Source: Staphylococcus shinii
GTDB lineage: Bacteria > Bacillota > Bacilli > Staphylococcales > Staphylococcaceae
Length of the DNA stretch: 64,000 nucleotides
Direction of reading: 5' to 3'
Assembly: GCF_017583065.1 (NCBI RefSeq)
Contig: NZ_JAGEVL010000007.1
Location: forward strand, 248,001-312,000
How positions within the stretch are numbered: the stretch's first letter is position 1; each line of letters starts with the position of its first letter. The translations under genes and the position numbers were made by a program. Shown piece after piece: positions 8,129 to 17,817 of this stretch. A model generated the notes under the pieces. The model saw only the letters and a list, made by a program, of their open reading frames with translations, was not told where the DNA came from and searched no databases.

Positions 8129-9643
8129 TTAATAAACGCCTTTCATTGCGCGTATTACTTTTGGTGAAATAAGTAATAATAATACACCGATAACTACTGC
8201 AACAAGACCTGAATACATAAAGTAATCACTTTGATCCATCTTAGTATAGATAACAACGAGTTGTGCGTTAAGTCCTTGTGCAGTTGCGTTACTAAGCATC
8301 CATAAGCTCATCATACGTGCTGTGAATGCAATAGGTGCTAATTTTGTAGTTGTTGATAAACCGACAGGTGAGATACAAAGTTCACCGATTGTTATTAATA
8401 AGAAACTCAGTACAAGCCATAATGGGTTAATTAACTCGTTGCCTGTAGCTAATGGAATAATCATTACTAAATATGATAGCCCAGCAATAATTGCTCCAAA
8501 TGCAAATTTATATACAGTAGGTGGGTTGCGTTTGCCTAACTTCATCCATAACGTTGCAAATACTGGTGCTAATACAACTATAAATATTGGATTTAATGAT
8601 TGTGCCCAAGCTGCTGGAATTGTAAAGTCAAATAATCCATTGGTAAGGACTGACATTTCTAATTGTGTTTTTTTATCTGCAAACGTTGCTAAAATTGTTG
8701 AGCCTTGTTCTTGAATCATCCAAAAAGCTACGGATGTTATGTACAGTGGTACGTAACTATATACACGTGAACGCTCATCTTTAGTTACATCTTTACTTAC
8801 AATCATGTTAATAAAGATGTAAATAGGTAATACGATACCTAAAATAGTAATTAAGAAACTGAAGTTTTCAAGCGTCAGTGCATTGAATAAATGTAAAACT
8901 AATAAATAAACTAAGAATAATAAGATGACAACACCAGATATATAACCGAATTTCTTAAGCTCTGGTCTTGTTAATGGATTTGGGACGTTACGTCCAGCAA
9001 AACCTAAGTTTTTCTTACGTTTAATCGCATAGACAACTAAACCACAGAACATACCGATTGCAGCAGCTAAGAAACCAGCGTGGAAACTAATTCTAGTTTG
9101 TAAGAAACCAGTTAATAACGGCGCAAGTAAGCTACCTAAGTTGATTCCCATATAGAATAATGTGAATGCAGAGTCTCGGCGTACATCATTACGATCATAT
9201 AATTCACCAACTGTAGTTGAGATATTTGGTTTTAACAAACCCGTACCTGCAATGATGACAGCTAATGCAATCATAACTAATGTTAAATTATTTGGTAATG
9301 ATAGTAATAAATGACCAAGCATGATGAGGATACCACCATAGAAGACAGCATTTTGAGTGCCAGTAATCCTATCGGCAATCCAACCACCAATCACACCTGA
9401 CATGTAGATTAAGGTACCGTATATTGCAACGATTTGCATCGCAACGGCTTGGCTTAATCCGAAACCACCTTCAGCTACGCTATAGTATAGGTAAAAAATC
9501 AAAATAGCTTTCATACCATAGTAACTGAATCTCTCCCAAAATTCAGTGAAGAAAAGTGTACTTAGTCCTTTTGGATGTCCGAAGAAACCTTTGTTTGGAA
9601 TACTTTTCATTATTTCTTCGTGTGTGTAATCAATCTTTTTCAT
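8129..9643 (-). CDS. Second POT/PTR family oligopeptide transporter (paralogue)
   Basis: 504 residues with the same signatures as its neighbour: EFWERFSYYGMKAILIFY, GGWIADRITGTQNAVFYGG and a conserved NKGFFGHPKGL segment before the first helix. The two proteins align end to end but have clearly diverged in the central loops, suggesting an old tandem duplication with possible substrate or affinity differences. The minus-strand upstream sequence TTTAGGGGGAGGGAATTT gives a strong ribosome site. A divergent role cannot be read from sequence. Confidence 0.92.
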   Translation of the reverse strand: MKKIDYTHEEIMKSIPNKGFFGHPKGLSTLFFTEFWERFSYYGMKAILIFYLYYSVAEGGFGLSQAVAMQIVAIYGTLIYMSGVIGGWIADRITGTQNAVFYGGILIMLGHLLLSLPNNLTLVMIALAVIIAGTGLLKPNISTTVGELYDRNDVRRDSAFTLFYMGINLGSLLAPLLTGFLQTRISFHAGFLAAAIGMFCGLVVYAIKRKKNLGFAGRNVPNPLTRPELKKFGYISGVVILLFLVYLLVLHLFNALTLENFSFLITILGIVLPIYIFINMIVSKDVTKDERSRVYSYVPLYITSVAFWMIQEQGSTILATFADKKTQLEMSVLTNGLFDFTIPAAWAQSLNPIFIVVLAPVFATLWMKLGKRNPPTVYKFAFGAIIAGLSYLVMIIPLATGNELINPLWLVLSFLLITIGELCISPVGLSTTTKLAPIAFTARMMSLWMLSNATAQGLNAQLVVIYTKMDQSDYFMYSGLVAVVIGVLLLLISPKVIRAMKGVY

Positions 9644-9770
9644 AAATTCCCTCCCCCTAAACGGTTGGATTTATTCTATACCGTTTTTCTAAAAATAACA
9701 AGCGTATATATGAAAAGTACAAAATTTAATGAATAATCAGTTAATTAACGATAAAAAATTATAAAAAAAT

Positions 9771-9813
9771 AAACTACCAAAGATGTAATGTACTCAAGTT
9801 TCTTTGATAGTTT
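9771..9813 (-). terminator. Terminator of the EamA-queF unit
   Basis: AAACTACCAAAGA (9771-9783) pairs with TCTTTGATAGTTT (9801-9813), followed on the minus strand by a long T-rich stretch. Confidence 0.8.
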
Positions 9814-9827
9814 ATGGAAATAGGATT

Positions 9828-10328
9828 CTAACGGTTATCTATTTTTTCGGGATATATATCGTGATTCATTAAACGATGTTCTGCCATTTTTTCATATTTA
9901 GAATCTGGACGACCATAGTTTGTATAAGGGTCGATTGAAATACCGCCCCGAGGTGTGAATTTGCCCCATACTTCAATATAATGAGGATCCATCAATTGAA
10001 TTAAATCATTCATAATAATGTTCATACAATCTTCATGGAAATCACCATGATTTCTAAAACTAAATAAATATAGTTTTAATGATTTAGATTCAACCATTTT
10101 TATATTTGGTATATAAGAAATATAGATTGTTGCAAAATCAGGTTGCCCCGTAATTGGACAAAGTGATGTAAATTCTGGGCAATTAAATTTTACAAAATAG
10201 TCGCGTCCTGGGTGTTTATTATCAAATGATTCTAAGACTGATGGGTCATAATCAAATTCATATTTATTGTTTTGATTGCCAAGTAAAGTTATATCTTGTA
10301 AATTTTCTTTGTTACGTCCTTCGCTCAT
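9828..10328 (-). CDS. queF: NADPH-dependent preQ0 reductase (7-cyano-7-deazaguanine reductase)
   Basis: It reduces preQ0 to preQ1 in queuosine biosynthesis, in the cytosol. The 166-residue length is that of the unimodular QueF type. The catalytic cysteine lies in [18 protein letters not shown] (near residues 54-71), followed by the NADPH-binding QueF motif [12 protein letters not shown] and FHEDCMN. It is almost identical to the S. aureus protein as I remember it. It is the second gene of a unit with the EamA transporter, 20 bp downstream of it; AAAGGAGA precedes the ATG. The rest of the queuosine pathway is not in this window. Confidence 0.96.
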   Translation of the reverse strand: MSEGRNKENLQDITLLGNQNNKYEFDYDPSVLESFDNKHPGRDYFVKFNCPEFTSLCPITGQPDFATIYISYIPNIKMVESKSLKLYLFSFRNHGDFHEDCMNIIMNDLIQLMDPHYIEVWGKFTPRGGISIDPYTNYGRPDSKYEKMAEHRLMNHDIYPEKIDNR

Positions 10329-10348
10329 AATTGAAATCTCCTTTATAT

Positions 10349-11230
10349 TTATGGTTTTTCTTCTGCTTTTTGAATTGTAGTAGGTTGCCTTCTTGCTTTT
10401 TCAAACATATAGTAACTAGATCCAATGATAATCATATAGCCTAGTACTGCATAAAAGTCTGGCGATTCACCAAATAAGATAAAGCCAAATAAAGCGGTAA
10501 AGATAATAGATGCGTACGTAAAGATGGAAATATCTTTAGCAGGCGCGTAGCTATAAGCGAGCGTAATACCGATTTGTCCAGCGGCAGCTGATAGACCGGC
10601 ACCGATTAAATACCATACTTGAGTCATTGTCATTGGCTCAAATGTAAATATAGTAAATGGTATTAGTACTATAATTGAAAAGAATGAAAAGTAGAACACA
10701 ATTGTATAGGGTGCTTCGCGCGTACTAAGAGCTCTGACACAAGTGTATGCGCTTGCTGCAAATATACCAGATAATAAGCCGGCTATAGCTGGTATCATAG
10801 ATGAAGAAAATTCTGGTTTTATTACAAATAACATACCTGCTATGGCTACAATCATAGCTATAAATTGATAATTACGAACTTTTTCATTCAAAAATATTAA
10901 ACTAAGTAGAATAGTCCAAAACGGGTTTAACTTCATTAAAGTATCAGCATCACTTAGAATCATATGATCTATCGCATAAATATTTAACAAAACACCAATT
11001 AATCCCAAAGTTGAACGTGAAATCAACAAGGGCTGACTACTGAGTTTACCGAATAGGGGTTGCTTATATTTAAAAATAAAATACATTGGTATAAACATTG
11101 CTACTAAATTTCGAGCAAGTGACTTTTGGTATACTGGTAAGTCACCAGCTAATCTGAAGAAAACAGACATAAAGCTAAAACCAACTGCTGAAATAAGTAT
11201 GGCAATGATACCCTTAACTTTAGGATTCAC
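10349..11230 (-). CDS. EamA/DMT superfamily transporter
   Basis: A 293-residue membrane protein with about ten hydrophobic segments and the two-fold EamA repeat (first half residues 1-140, second 150-280). [12 protein letters not shown] and [19 protein letters not shown] are typical repeat features. Family members export or import small metabolites. It is co-transcribed with queF, so transport of a deazaguanine precursor is conceivable, but this is only context. The proline/lysine-rich C-terminus is cytosolic. The start is an ATG with GAGGCG 6-9 bases upstream. Confidence 0.88.
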   Translation of the reverse strand: MNPKVKGIIAILISAVGFSFMSVFFRLAGDLPVYQKSLARNLVAMFIPMYFIFKYKQPLFGKLSSQPLLISRSTLGLIGVLLNIYAIDHMILSDADTLMKLNPFWTILLSLIFLNEKVRNYQFIAMIVAIAGMLFVIKPEFSSSMIPAIAGLLSGIFAASAYTCVRALSTREAPYTIVFYFSFFSIIVLIPFTIFTFEPMTMTQVWYLIGAGLSAAAGQIGITLAYSYAPAKDISIFTYASIIFTALFGFILFGESPDFYAVLGYMIIIGSSYYMFEKARRQPTTIQKAEEKP

Positions 11231-11598
11231 ATGTATCGCCTCAATTGTTAGTTTTTAACGTATATATATTAGCATATATTCCTAGAACCTGTATATATCC
11301 TTGAAAGTCTAATGAAAGTATATTATGATTACATGAACGAACAAGTGTTCTTGTTTTAGCATTAGAATTTACAACTTATTTAAATGTAATTTATGGCTTG
11401 AGTAATTTAGGTTGTAGACAACTTGAGGGGTGTTATCGTGTAAACCACGGTAAATCAAGCGTTACAAGCTTTTCGAAAAAAGCAAATGAAAAAACCTTAA
11501 ATTCAGTAAAAAAATTTTTTGCACTCAAAAACGTCAGTTTAATGTTGAATTGGTGCCATTTATCTCTGTTCTTCAAGAATTTGTCAAAAACAAAGGTC

Positions 11599-11627
11599 TT
11601 TAAATAAGGTTCTGAATTATGTATAAT
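11599..11627 (+). promoter_or_regulatory. Candidate nrd operon promoter
   Basis: TTTAAA (11599-11604), 17 bp, perfect TATAAT (11622-11627). The first NrdR-type box begins four bases after the -10, as expected for repression. It implies a leader of about 310 bases; a second TATAAT at 11877 could serve a shorter transcript. Confidence 0.45.
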
Positions 11628-11630
11628 GAA

Positions 11631-11678
11631 ACACATAATATAGTATTGATGATCGGGACGAAACACAATATATTGTGT
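11631..11678 (+). promoter_or_regulatory. Tandem NrdR boxes (operator of nrdIEF)
   Basis: ACACAATATATTGTGT (11663-11678) is a perfect palindrome that matches the NrdR consensus. ACACATAATATAGTAT (11631-11646) matches 13 of 16 positions. The boxes start exactly 32 bp apart, three helical turns, which is the spacing known for paired NrdR boxes. NrdR-ATP would repress nrdIEF when dATP is plentiful. Confidence 0.85.
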
Positions 11679-11793
11679 TTTATATACGTGGTCACTTTAT
11701 TTATAATAAACCAAATTTTAAGTAAAATAACACTAGTGAGAGCGTTTAATAATGACAAATCAAGCATAAATACTTAATTAATGAGTTTTTACA

Positions 11794-11831
11794 TACCAAT
11801 ATATAGATGACGTATTTTCTATATATAGTGG
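11794..11831 (+). promoter_or_regulatory. Possible second pair of NrdR-like boxes
   Basis: Cores CAATATATAG (11797-11806) and CTATATATAG (11819-11828) fit the 10-bp NrdR core perfectly, but the outer positions match poorly. They are 22 bp apart (two turns). In such AT-rich DNA this could be chance. Confidence 0.35.
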
Positions 11832-11950
11832 TTAACTCCAAAGGTTAATACTAATTATTATTTCTTAAGTATAAATTATAATAGTTTAATTTTATAGTTG
11901 CGATTTTTCATTAATAAAATATTAGTTAAATAAAGAAAGAAGGTGGTCCA

Positions 11951-12349
11951 ATGAAGGTTGTCTATTTTTCATTTTCCGGTAATGTGCGCAGATTCATCAA
12001 AAAAACCGAGCTTACAAACGTAATGGAAATTACACAAAGTAATTGTTCTGAGAAAATTGAAGAACCATTCATATTGGTCACTGGAACGATAGGATTTGGC
12101 GAAGTACCACAACCAGTTCAGTCATTTTTAGATGTAAATAATAATTTATTAAAAGGCGTTGCAGCTAGCGGAAACCGCAATTGGGGTCAAAACTTTGCGA
12201 AAGCTGGACGGTCTATCTCAGAAAAATATCAAGTTCCTTTATTAATGAAATTTGAAGTACAAGGAACGCAAAATGATATTAGCGAATTTAAAGATAAGGT
12301 GGGGCATTTCAATGAAGATTATGGACGAGAAGAAATACAATCATATTGA
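11951..12349 (+). CDS. nrdI: Class Ib ribonucleotide reductase flavodoxin NrdI
   Basis: A 132-residue flavodoxin-like FMN protein that supplies the oxidant for building the Mn(III)2-tyrosyl radical cofactor of NrdF. The N-terminal [15 protein letters not shown] is the FMN phosphate loop, and [14 protein letters not shown] and GNRNWGQNF are family signatures. GAAGGTGG precedes the ATG by six bases. The gene overlaps nrdE by 38 bp, so the two are translationally linked, and nrdF follows. The cytosolic NrdIEF set makes deoxyribonucleotides aerobically and is expected to be under NrdR control. Confidence 0.95.
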   Translation: MKVVYFSFSGNVRRFIKKTELTNVMEITQSNCSEKIEEPFILVTGTIGFGEVPQPVQSFLDVNNNLLKGVAASGNRNWGQNFAKAGRSISEKYQVPLLMKFEVQGTQNDISEFKDKVGHFNEDYGREEIQSY

Positions 12350-14417
12350 GTTAAATAACGAGGTTACTAAACGTAAAGATAATGGCTTTTTCAATTTAGA
12401 AAAGGATCAAGAAGCATTAGAAGTATATTTAGAAGAAATAGAAGATAAAACAATATATTTTGATACTGAAATCGAACGCCTTCACTATCTCGTTGATAAT
12501 GATTTCTATTTTGACTTATTTGCAAAATATTCAGAAGCAGATTTGATAGAAATAACAGATTATGCTAAGAATATTCCGTTTAAATTTGCGAGTTACATGT
12601 CTGCAAGTAAGTTTTTCAAAGATTATGCTTTGAAAACAAACGATAAAAGTCAATATTTAGAAGATTATAAGCAACACGTAGCAATCGTTGCATTATATCT
12701 AGCAAATGGACACAAAGCCACAGCTAAACAATTCATTTCAGCAATGGTTGAACAACGTTACCAACCGGCAACGCCTACATTCTTAAATGCTGGTCGTGCT
12801 CGTCGTGGTGAACTTGTATCTTGTTTCTTGCTTGAAACAGATGATAGTTTAAATTCAATTAATTTTATTGATTCAACGGCAAAACAATTAAGTAAAATTG
12901 GCGGCGGTGTTGCTATTAATTTATCTAAATTGCGCGCACGTGGTGAAGCGATTAAAGGCATCAAAGGTGTTGCTAAGGGTGTACTTCCAGTTGCGAAATC
13001 ACTTGAAGGCGGTTTTAGTTATGCAGACCAACTTGGACAACGTCCTGGGGCAGGTGCGGTTTATTTAAATATCTTCCACTACGATGTTGAAGAGTTTTTA
13101 GATACTAAAAAAGTAAATGCTGACGAAGATTTACGTTTGTCTACGATTTCAACAGGATTAATCGTACCGTCTAAGTTTTTTGATCTTGCAAAAGAAGGCA
13201 AAGATTTCCATATGTTTGCGCCGCATACAATTTATAAAGAATACGGTGTCACTTTAGATGATATTAATTTAGATGAATATTATGATGAGCTAGTTGCAAA
13301 CCCAAATGTTGATAAAAAGAAAAAAGATGCACGTGAAATGTTAAATACGATTGCACAAACACAATTACAATCAGGTTATCCATATTTAATGTTTAAAGAT
13401 AATGCAAATAAAGTGCATGCTAACTCTGATATTGGACAAATTAAAATGAGTAATTTATGTACTGAAATTTTCCAATTACAAGAGACTTCTATTATCAATG
13501 ATTATGGTACAGAAGATGAAATTAAACGTGACATCTCATGTAACTTAGGCTCATTGAATATCGTAAACGTGATGGAATCTGGTAAATTTAAAGACTCAGT
13601 GCATACTGGCATGGATGCGTTAACGGTTGTTAGTGATGAAGCAGATATTCAAAATGCACCTGGCGTTAGAAAAGCTAACAGAGAATTACATTCAGTAGGA
13701 TTAGGCGTAATGAATTTACATGGCTACTTAGCTAAAAATAAAATTGGTTATGAATCTGAAGAGGCGAAAGATTTCGCTAACATCTTCTTTATGATGATGA
13801 ACTATTATTCTATTGAACGTTCAATGGAAATTGCTAAAGAAAGACAAGAAGTATATAAAGACTTCGAGAAATCTGATTACGCAAACGGTAAGTATTTTGA
13901 GTTCTATACAACTCAAACTTTTGAAGCAAAATATGAAAAAGTTCGTAAATTGTTTGAAGGTTTTGATGTTCCGACAGCTGAAGATTGGAAAGTGTTACAA
14001 AAAGAAGTTGAAACACACGGTTTATTCCATGCATACCGTTTAGCGATTGCACCTACGCAAAGTATCTCTTATGTACAAAATGCAACTAGTTCAGTTATGC
14101 CAATCGTTGACCAAATTGAACGTCGTACTTATGGTAACGCAGAAACATTTTATCCAATGCCATTCTTATCACCAGAGACAATGTGGTACTATAAATCTGC
14201 CTTTAATACAGACCAAATGAAATTAATAGATTTAATCTCAACTATTCAAACTCACGTGGATCAAGGTATTTCTACAATTTTATATGTGAATTCTGAAATT
14301 TCTACACGTGAACTATCTAGACTTTATGTGTATGCACATCACAAAGGATTAAAATCTTTATATTACACTAGAAATAAATTATTAAGCGTTGAAGAGTGTA
14401 CAAGTTGTTCAATATAA
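12312..14417 (+). CDS. nrdE: Class Ib ribonucleoside-diphosphate reductase, alpha subunit
   Basis: The catalytic subunit, which reduces NDPs to dNDPs using the radical generated in NrdF. The start is the ATG at 12312 ([14 protein letters not shown]), 9 bases after AAGGTGGGG; an ATG at 12252 in the same frame would add 20 residues but lacks a ribosome site and does not fit the family length of about 701. Key features are [31 protein letters not shown], the catalytic NLCTEI cysteine, the SCNLGSLN cysteine, and the C-terminal redox pair ECTSCSI. A stem-loop separates it from nrdF. Confidence 0.96.
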   Translation: MKIMDEKKYNHIELNNEVTKRKDNGFFNLEKDQEALEVYLEEIEDKTIYFDTEIERLHYLVDNDFYFDLFAKYSEADLIEITDYAKNIPFKFASYMSASKFFKDYALKTNDKSQYLEDYKQHVAIVALYLANGHKATAKQFISAMVEQRYQPATPTFLNAGRARRGELVSCFLLETDDSLNSINFIDSTAKQLSKIGGGVAINLSKLRARGEAIKGIKGVAKGVLPVAKSLEGGFSYADQLGQRPGAGAVYLNIFHYDVEEFLDTKKVNADEDLRLSTISTGLIVPSKFFDLAKEGKDFHMFAPHTIYKEYGVTLDDINLDEYYDELVANPNVDKKKKDAREMLNTIAQTQLQSGYPYLMFKDNANKVHANSDIGQIKMSNLCTEIFQLQETSIINDYGTEDEIKRDISCNLGSLNIVNVMESGKFKDSVHTGMDALTVVSDEADIQNAPGVRKANRELHSVGLGVMNLHGYLAKNKIGYESEEAKDFANIFFMMMNYYSIERSMEIAKERQEVYKDFEKSDYANGKYFEFYTTQTFEAKYEKVRKLFEGFDVPTAEDWKVLQKEVETHGLFHAYRLAIAPTQSISYVQNATSSVMPIVDQIERRTYGNAETFYPMPFLSPETMWYYKSAFNTDQMKLIDLISTIQTHVDQGISTILYVNSEISTRELSRLYVYAHHKGLKSLYYTRNKLLSVEECTSCSI

Positions 14418-14440
14418 AATAGCAATAAGAGTCAAGTTAA

Positions 14441-14491
14441 GTGATTATATAAACCAGTCTAGTCTAGGAGTTAGATTAGGCTGTAAATCAC
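14441..14491 (+). other. Long stem-loop in the nrdE-nrdF spacer
   Basis: Outer stem GTGATT (14441-14446) with AATCAC (14486-14491), and inner stem CAGTCTAGTCTA with TAGATTAGGCTG (two G-U pairs). No T-run follows, so it is not a standard terminator. It may adjust the nrdE:nrdF mRNA ratio by processing or stability. Confidence 0.55.
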
Positions 14492-14532
14492 TGCTTTAAT
14501 TAAATATTTACTAGATAGGGGACATTATCTAA

Positions 14533-15501
14533 ATGAAAGCAGTCAATTGGAATACACAAGAAGACATGACTAACATGTTTTGGCGACAAAATATTTCGCA
14601 AATGTGGGTAGAAACAGAATTTAAAGTATCTAAAGATATTGCAAGTTGGAAAACGTTATCTGAACCTGAAAAAGAAGCATTTAAAAAAGCTTTAGCAGGA
14701 TTAACTGGTTTAGATACCCATCAAGCAGACGATGGTATGCCGCTTATTATGTTACATACGACAGATTTACGTAAAAAAGCTGTATATTCATTTATGGCGA
14801 TGATGGAGCAAATTCACGCTAAAAGTTATTCGCATATCTTCACTACATTACTACCTTCTAGTGAAACAAACTATTTATTAGATAAATGGGTCATTGAAGA
14901 ACCACATTTAAAATATAAATCTGATAAAATTATTAATAATTATCATAAATTATGGGGTAAAGAAGCTTCAATTTATGATCAATATATGGCACGCGTATCA
15001 AGCGTATTCTTAGAAACGTTTTTATTCTATTCTGGTTTCTATTACCCATTATATCTTGCGGGACAAGGTAAAATGACTACATCTGGAGAAATCATCCGTA
15101 AAATATTATTGGACGAATCTATTCATGGTGTATTTACAGGTATGGATGCACAAAGTTTACGTAACGAACTTTCTGAAAGTGAAAAGCAACAAGCAGATCA
15201 AGAAATGTATAAATTATTAGAAGATTTATACAGAAATGAAGTTGCTTATACGCATTCACTTTATGACGATATTGGTTTAACTGAAGATGTACTTAACTAT
15301 GTTAGATATAATGGAAATAAAGCATTGTCTAACTTAGGATTCGATCCATATTTCGAAGAACGTGAGTTTAATCCAATCATTGAAAATGCTTTAGACACTA
15401 CTACTAAAAACCATGACTTCTTCTCTGTAAAAGGTGATGGCTACACATTAGCTTTAAACGTTGAAGCGTTAAAAGATGAAGACTTTGTTTTCGAAGACTA
15501 A
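14533..15501 (+). CDS. nrdF: Class Ib ribonucleoside-diphosphate reductase, beta subunit
   Basis: The 322-residue radical-bearing subunit with a dinuclear metal site. Metal ligands are visible in the ferritin-like helices: D/E in GLDTHQADDGMPL, E and H in MAMMEQIHAKSYSHIF, E in VSSVFLETFLFYSGFY and E/H in RKILLDESIHGVF; the radical tyrosine sits in the SYSHIF helix. AGATAGGGGAC precedes the ATG by eight bases. It is the last gene of the nrdIEF operon, with a 19-bp stem terminator after it. It pairs with NrdE and is matured by NrdI. Confidence 0.95.
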   Translation: MKAVNWNTQEDMTNMFWRQNISQMWVETEFKVSKDIASWKTLSEPEKEAFKKALAGLTGLDTHQADDGMPLIMLHTTDLRKKAVYSFMAMMEQIHAKSYSHIFTTLLPSSETNYLLDKWVIEEPHLKYKSDKIINNYHKLWGKEASIYDQYMARVSSVFLETFLFYSGFYYPLYLAGQGKMTTSGEIIRKILLDESIHGVFTGMDAQSLRNELSESEKQQADQEMYKLLEDLYRNEVAYTHSLYDDIGLTEDVLNYVRYNGNKALSNLGFDPYFEEREFNPIIENALDTTTKNHDFFSVKGDGYTLALNVEALKDEDFVFED

Positions 15502-15554
15502 AATAAATTATGAATATAAGACTGGCCTAGAGTGCTAATGTCAATTATATAACC

Positions 15555-15596
15555 AATAAGCCTTCTAAAAGTTAAACTTTTAGAAGGCTTATTTTA
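15555..15596 (+). terminator. Terminator of the nrd operon
   Basis: AATAAGCCTTCTAAAAGTT (15555-15573) pairs perfectly with 15575-15593, giving a long stem with a tight loop and a short T-run. Confidence 0.85.
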
Positions 15597-15793
15597 TATG
15601 GAATTAGTAGTTAGATTGGTATAGTCCATTAAATATTTCAGTAAGAAATCAATGAAAAAGCTATTCAAATAAATAGTTAAACAAGTAAAGCATAAAAATT
15701 CAACTAACTCATCAACAGTAAATTAAATATTTTTTGTATATAGTTTACAATTAAATACTTTTATTTAAATCACTGATTGCTATTGAATTTACG

Positions 15794-15821
15794 TTTAAAA
15801 ATGGTAGAATTTTATTATAAC
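15794..15821 (+). promoter_or_regulatory. Candidate sst promoter
   Basis: TTTAAA (15794-15799), 16 bp, TATAAC (15816-15821). The Fur box begins five bases downstream and would cover the transcription start. The rest of the 398-bp spacer from 15502 holds only the nrd terminator and AT-rich DNA. Confidence 0.5.
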
Positions 15822-15825
15822 CACT

Positions 15826-15844
15826 GATAATGATTATCATAACC
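15826..15844 (+). promoter_or_regulatory. Fur box upstream of sstABCD
   Basis: GATAATGATTATCATAACC matches the classic 19-bp Fur box, the first 15 bases perfectly. Iron-loaded Fur would repress the siderophore transporter. Confidence 0.88.
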
Positions 15845-15899
15845 ATTGGTTAACATCATGAATAATTCAGAATTATGAAAGGATTAGAGGTACATCATT

Positions 15900-16868
15900 A
15901 TGAAATTCTTTTTAAATGGTATAGTTTTAGCTATCATTTTATCATTACTTACTATCCTTTCTCTTTTTATAGGTGTGAGTAAGGTTTCTATTACTGACAT
16001 TTTCACACTTTCCAAAGAGCAAATAAACATTATTGTCTCAAGTAGAATTCCAAGAACTGTCAGTATATTAATATCAGGTAGTACACTAGCGCTTGCTGGG
16101 TTGATTATGCAACAAATGATGCAAAATAAATTTGTGAGTCCAACTACAGCAGGAACTATGGAATGGGCGAAACTAGGTATCTTAATATCTATGATATTTT
16201 TCCCTCAAGAAAATATCATGATTAAATTAGTTTTTGCAGTAGTCTTGAGCATTGCGGGCACTTTTTTATTTGTAAAATTAGTTCAATATATTCGCTTTAC
16301 CGATGTTATTTTTATTCCACTCTTAGGAATCATGCTCGGTGGTATTGTTTCGAGTTTTGCAACTTTTATAGCGCTTAGGACGAATACAGTTCAAAGTATC
16401 GGTAACTGGTTAAATGGTAATTTTGCCATTATTACGAGTGGTAGATATGAAATTTTATACTTAAGCATTCCGTTACTAATATTTACATATATTTTTGCGA
16501 ATCATTTTACAATCGCAGGGATGGGGAAAGACTTCAGTAATAATTTAGGTGTCAACTATGAAAGAATTATTAACATTGGATTATTTATCACAGCTACGAT
16601 TACAGCGCTAGTTGTTGTGACTGTTGGAACATTACCTTTCTTAGGGCTCATTGTTCCAAATATTGTTTCAATTTTTAGAGGAGATCATTTGAAAAATGCT
16701 TTGCCACATACTGCGATGTTAGGTGCTATATTTGTTATGTTTTCAGACATTGTCGGCAGACTGATTGTTTACCCGTATGAGATTAATATAGGTTTAACAA
16801 TTGGTGTCTTTGGCACTATTATTTTCTTAATTTTGCTAATGAAAGGAAGACATAACTATGCAAATTAG
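15900..16868 (+). CDS. sstA: Catechol siderophore ABC transporter permease SstA
   Basis: A 322-residue FecCD-family permease with about nine to ten membrane segments. The SRIPRTVSILISGSTLALAG segment near residues 46-65 and the GTLPFLGLIVPNIVSIFRG loop near residue 240 are the family signatures; the latter contacts the ATPase. It pairs with SstB to import ferric catecholate/catecholamine siderophore complexes, as known for S. aureus Sst. The gene is first in the operon, behind a Fur box, with an 11-bp overlap to sstB. Confidence 0.94.
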   Translation: MKFFLNGIVLAIILSLLTILSLFIGVSKVSITDIFTLSKEQINIIVSSRIPRTVSILISGSTLALAGLIMQQMMQNKFVSPTTAGTMEWAKLGILISMIFFPQENIMIKLVFAVVLSIAGTFLFVKLVQYIRFTDVIFIPLLGIMLGGIVSSFATFIALRTNTVQSIGNWLNGNFAIITSGRYEILYLSIPLLIFTYIFANHFTIAGMGKDFSNNLGVNYERIINIGLFITATITALVVVTVGTLPFLGLIVPNIVSIFRGDHLKNALPHTAMLGAIFVMFSDIVGRLIVYPYEINIGLTIGVFGTIIFLILLMKGRHNYAN

Positions 16869-17817
16869 CGCTAAAACAAAAATGTACGTCTTAATTGCAT
16901 GTACAGTCATAGTAGCAGCCATTTACCTTGTAATAGGTATTGATTTTGAAATATTTCAATATCAATTTACTAGTCGTTTGAGAAAGCTCATACTTATGGT
17001 CTTGGTGGGCGGTGCGATAGCGGCCTCTGTAGTTATTTTCCAAGCAATTACGACCAATAGATTATTAACGCCTTCTATTATGGGATTAGATTCAATTTAT
17101 ATGTTTGTAAAAGTTCTTATTGTATTTGTATTCGGTGTACAATCAGCCTTTGTTACAAATTTATATTTAAGTTTTTTAATTTCTTTAATAGTTATGATTG
17201 GTTTTTCTTTATTATTATTCCAAGGTATTTTTAGAATTGGCGATGTATCAGTATATTTCATTTTACTAGTTGGTATTATCTTAGGAACTTTCTTTAGAAG
17301 TATTACAGGATTTTTAGAACTAATTATAAATCCAGAAGATTTCTTAGCTGTTCAAAGTGCGATGTTTGCAAATTTTGACGCTTCTAACAGTAAGCTCGTA
17401 ACGCTATGTGGTATTATACTTGTCATTCTTATTCTAATTACGGTTTATGCAATCCCGTATTTAGATGTACTGTTATTAGGTCGAGACCAAGCAATCAACT
17501 TGGGTATACCATATAAAACTTTAACGCGCTTATTATTAATTTTAGTATCAGTGTTGGTATCTATTTCAACGGCTTTAGTTGGTCCTATTACATTCCTAGG
17601 ATTACTAACAGTCAATTTAGCACATGAACTAATGAAAACATATAAACATAAGTATATTTTGCCAGCAACGATTTGTATTAGTTGGTTAAGTTTAATCATC
17701 GCACAAGGAGTAGTAGAAAATTTCTTTGAAGCAACTACACAAGTCAGCATCATTATTGATTTAGTTGGAGGAAGTTACTTCATTTATCTATTAATTAAAA
17801 GGAGACATGCGCATTGA
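16858..17817 (+). CDS. sstB: Catechol siderophore ABC transporter permease SstB
   Basis: The second FecCD-type permease, 319 residues, very hydrophobic with about nine or ten helices. TSRLRKLILMVLVGGAIAAS near residues 40-59 and ALVGPITFLGLLTVNLAHEL near residues 239-258 mirror the signatures of SstA. It forms the membrane heterodimer with SstA. AAAGGAAG overlaps the end of sstA. The stop TGA overlaps the TTG start of sstC, so all three genes are tightly coupled. Confidence 0.94.
   Translation: MQISAKTKMYVLIACTVIVAAIYLVIGIDFEIFQYQFTSRLRKLILMVLVGGAIAASVVIFQAITTNRLLTPSIMGLDSIYMFVKVLIVFVFGVQSAFVTNLYLSFLISLIVMIGFSLLLFQGIFRIGDVSVYFILLVGIILGTFFRSITGFLELIINPEDFLAVQSAMFANFDASNSKLVTLCGIILVILILITVYAIPYLDVLLLGRDQAINLGIPYKTLTRLLLILVSVLVSISTALVGPITFLGLLTVNLAHELMKTYKHKYILPATICISWLSLIIAQGVVENFFEATTQVSIIIDLVGGSYFIYLLIKRRHAH

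Larger units (their letters stand above)
11231..11950. other. 720-bp divergent regulatory region between the EamA gene and nrdI
   Basis: No convincing gene. Two overlapping frames (about 11398-11607 plus, 11433-11666 minus) have no good ribosome site or recognisable product. Near 11248-11298 on the minus strand are GGTTCTAG and AAAAACTAA, reminiscent of preQ1-I riboswitches but without the core cytosines. The right half carries NrdR-type boxes and an AT-rich leader of roughly 310 bases before nrdI. Confidence 0.6.

Noticed and set aside
11398-11666. Overlapping frames of 69 (plus) and 77 (minus) codons upstream of nrdI
   Set aside because: No good ribosome site, odd composition rich in Phe/Lys runs from AT-rich DNA, and no recognisable product. 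Treated as part of the nrd leader/spacer.
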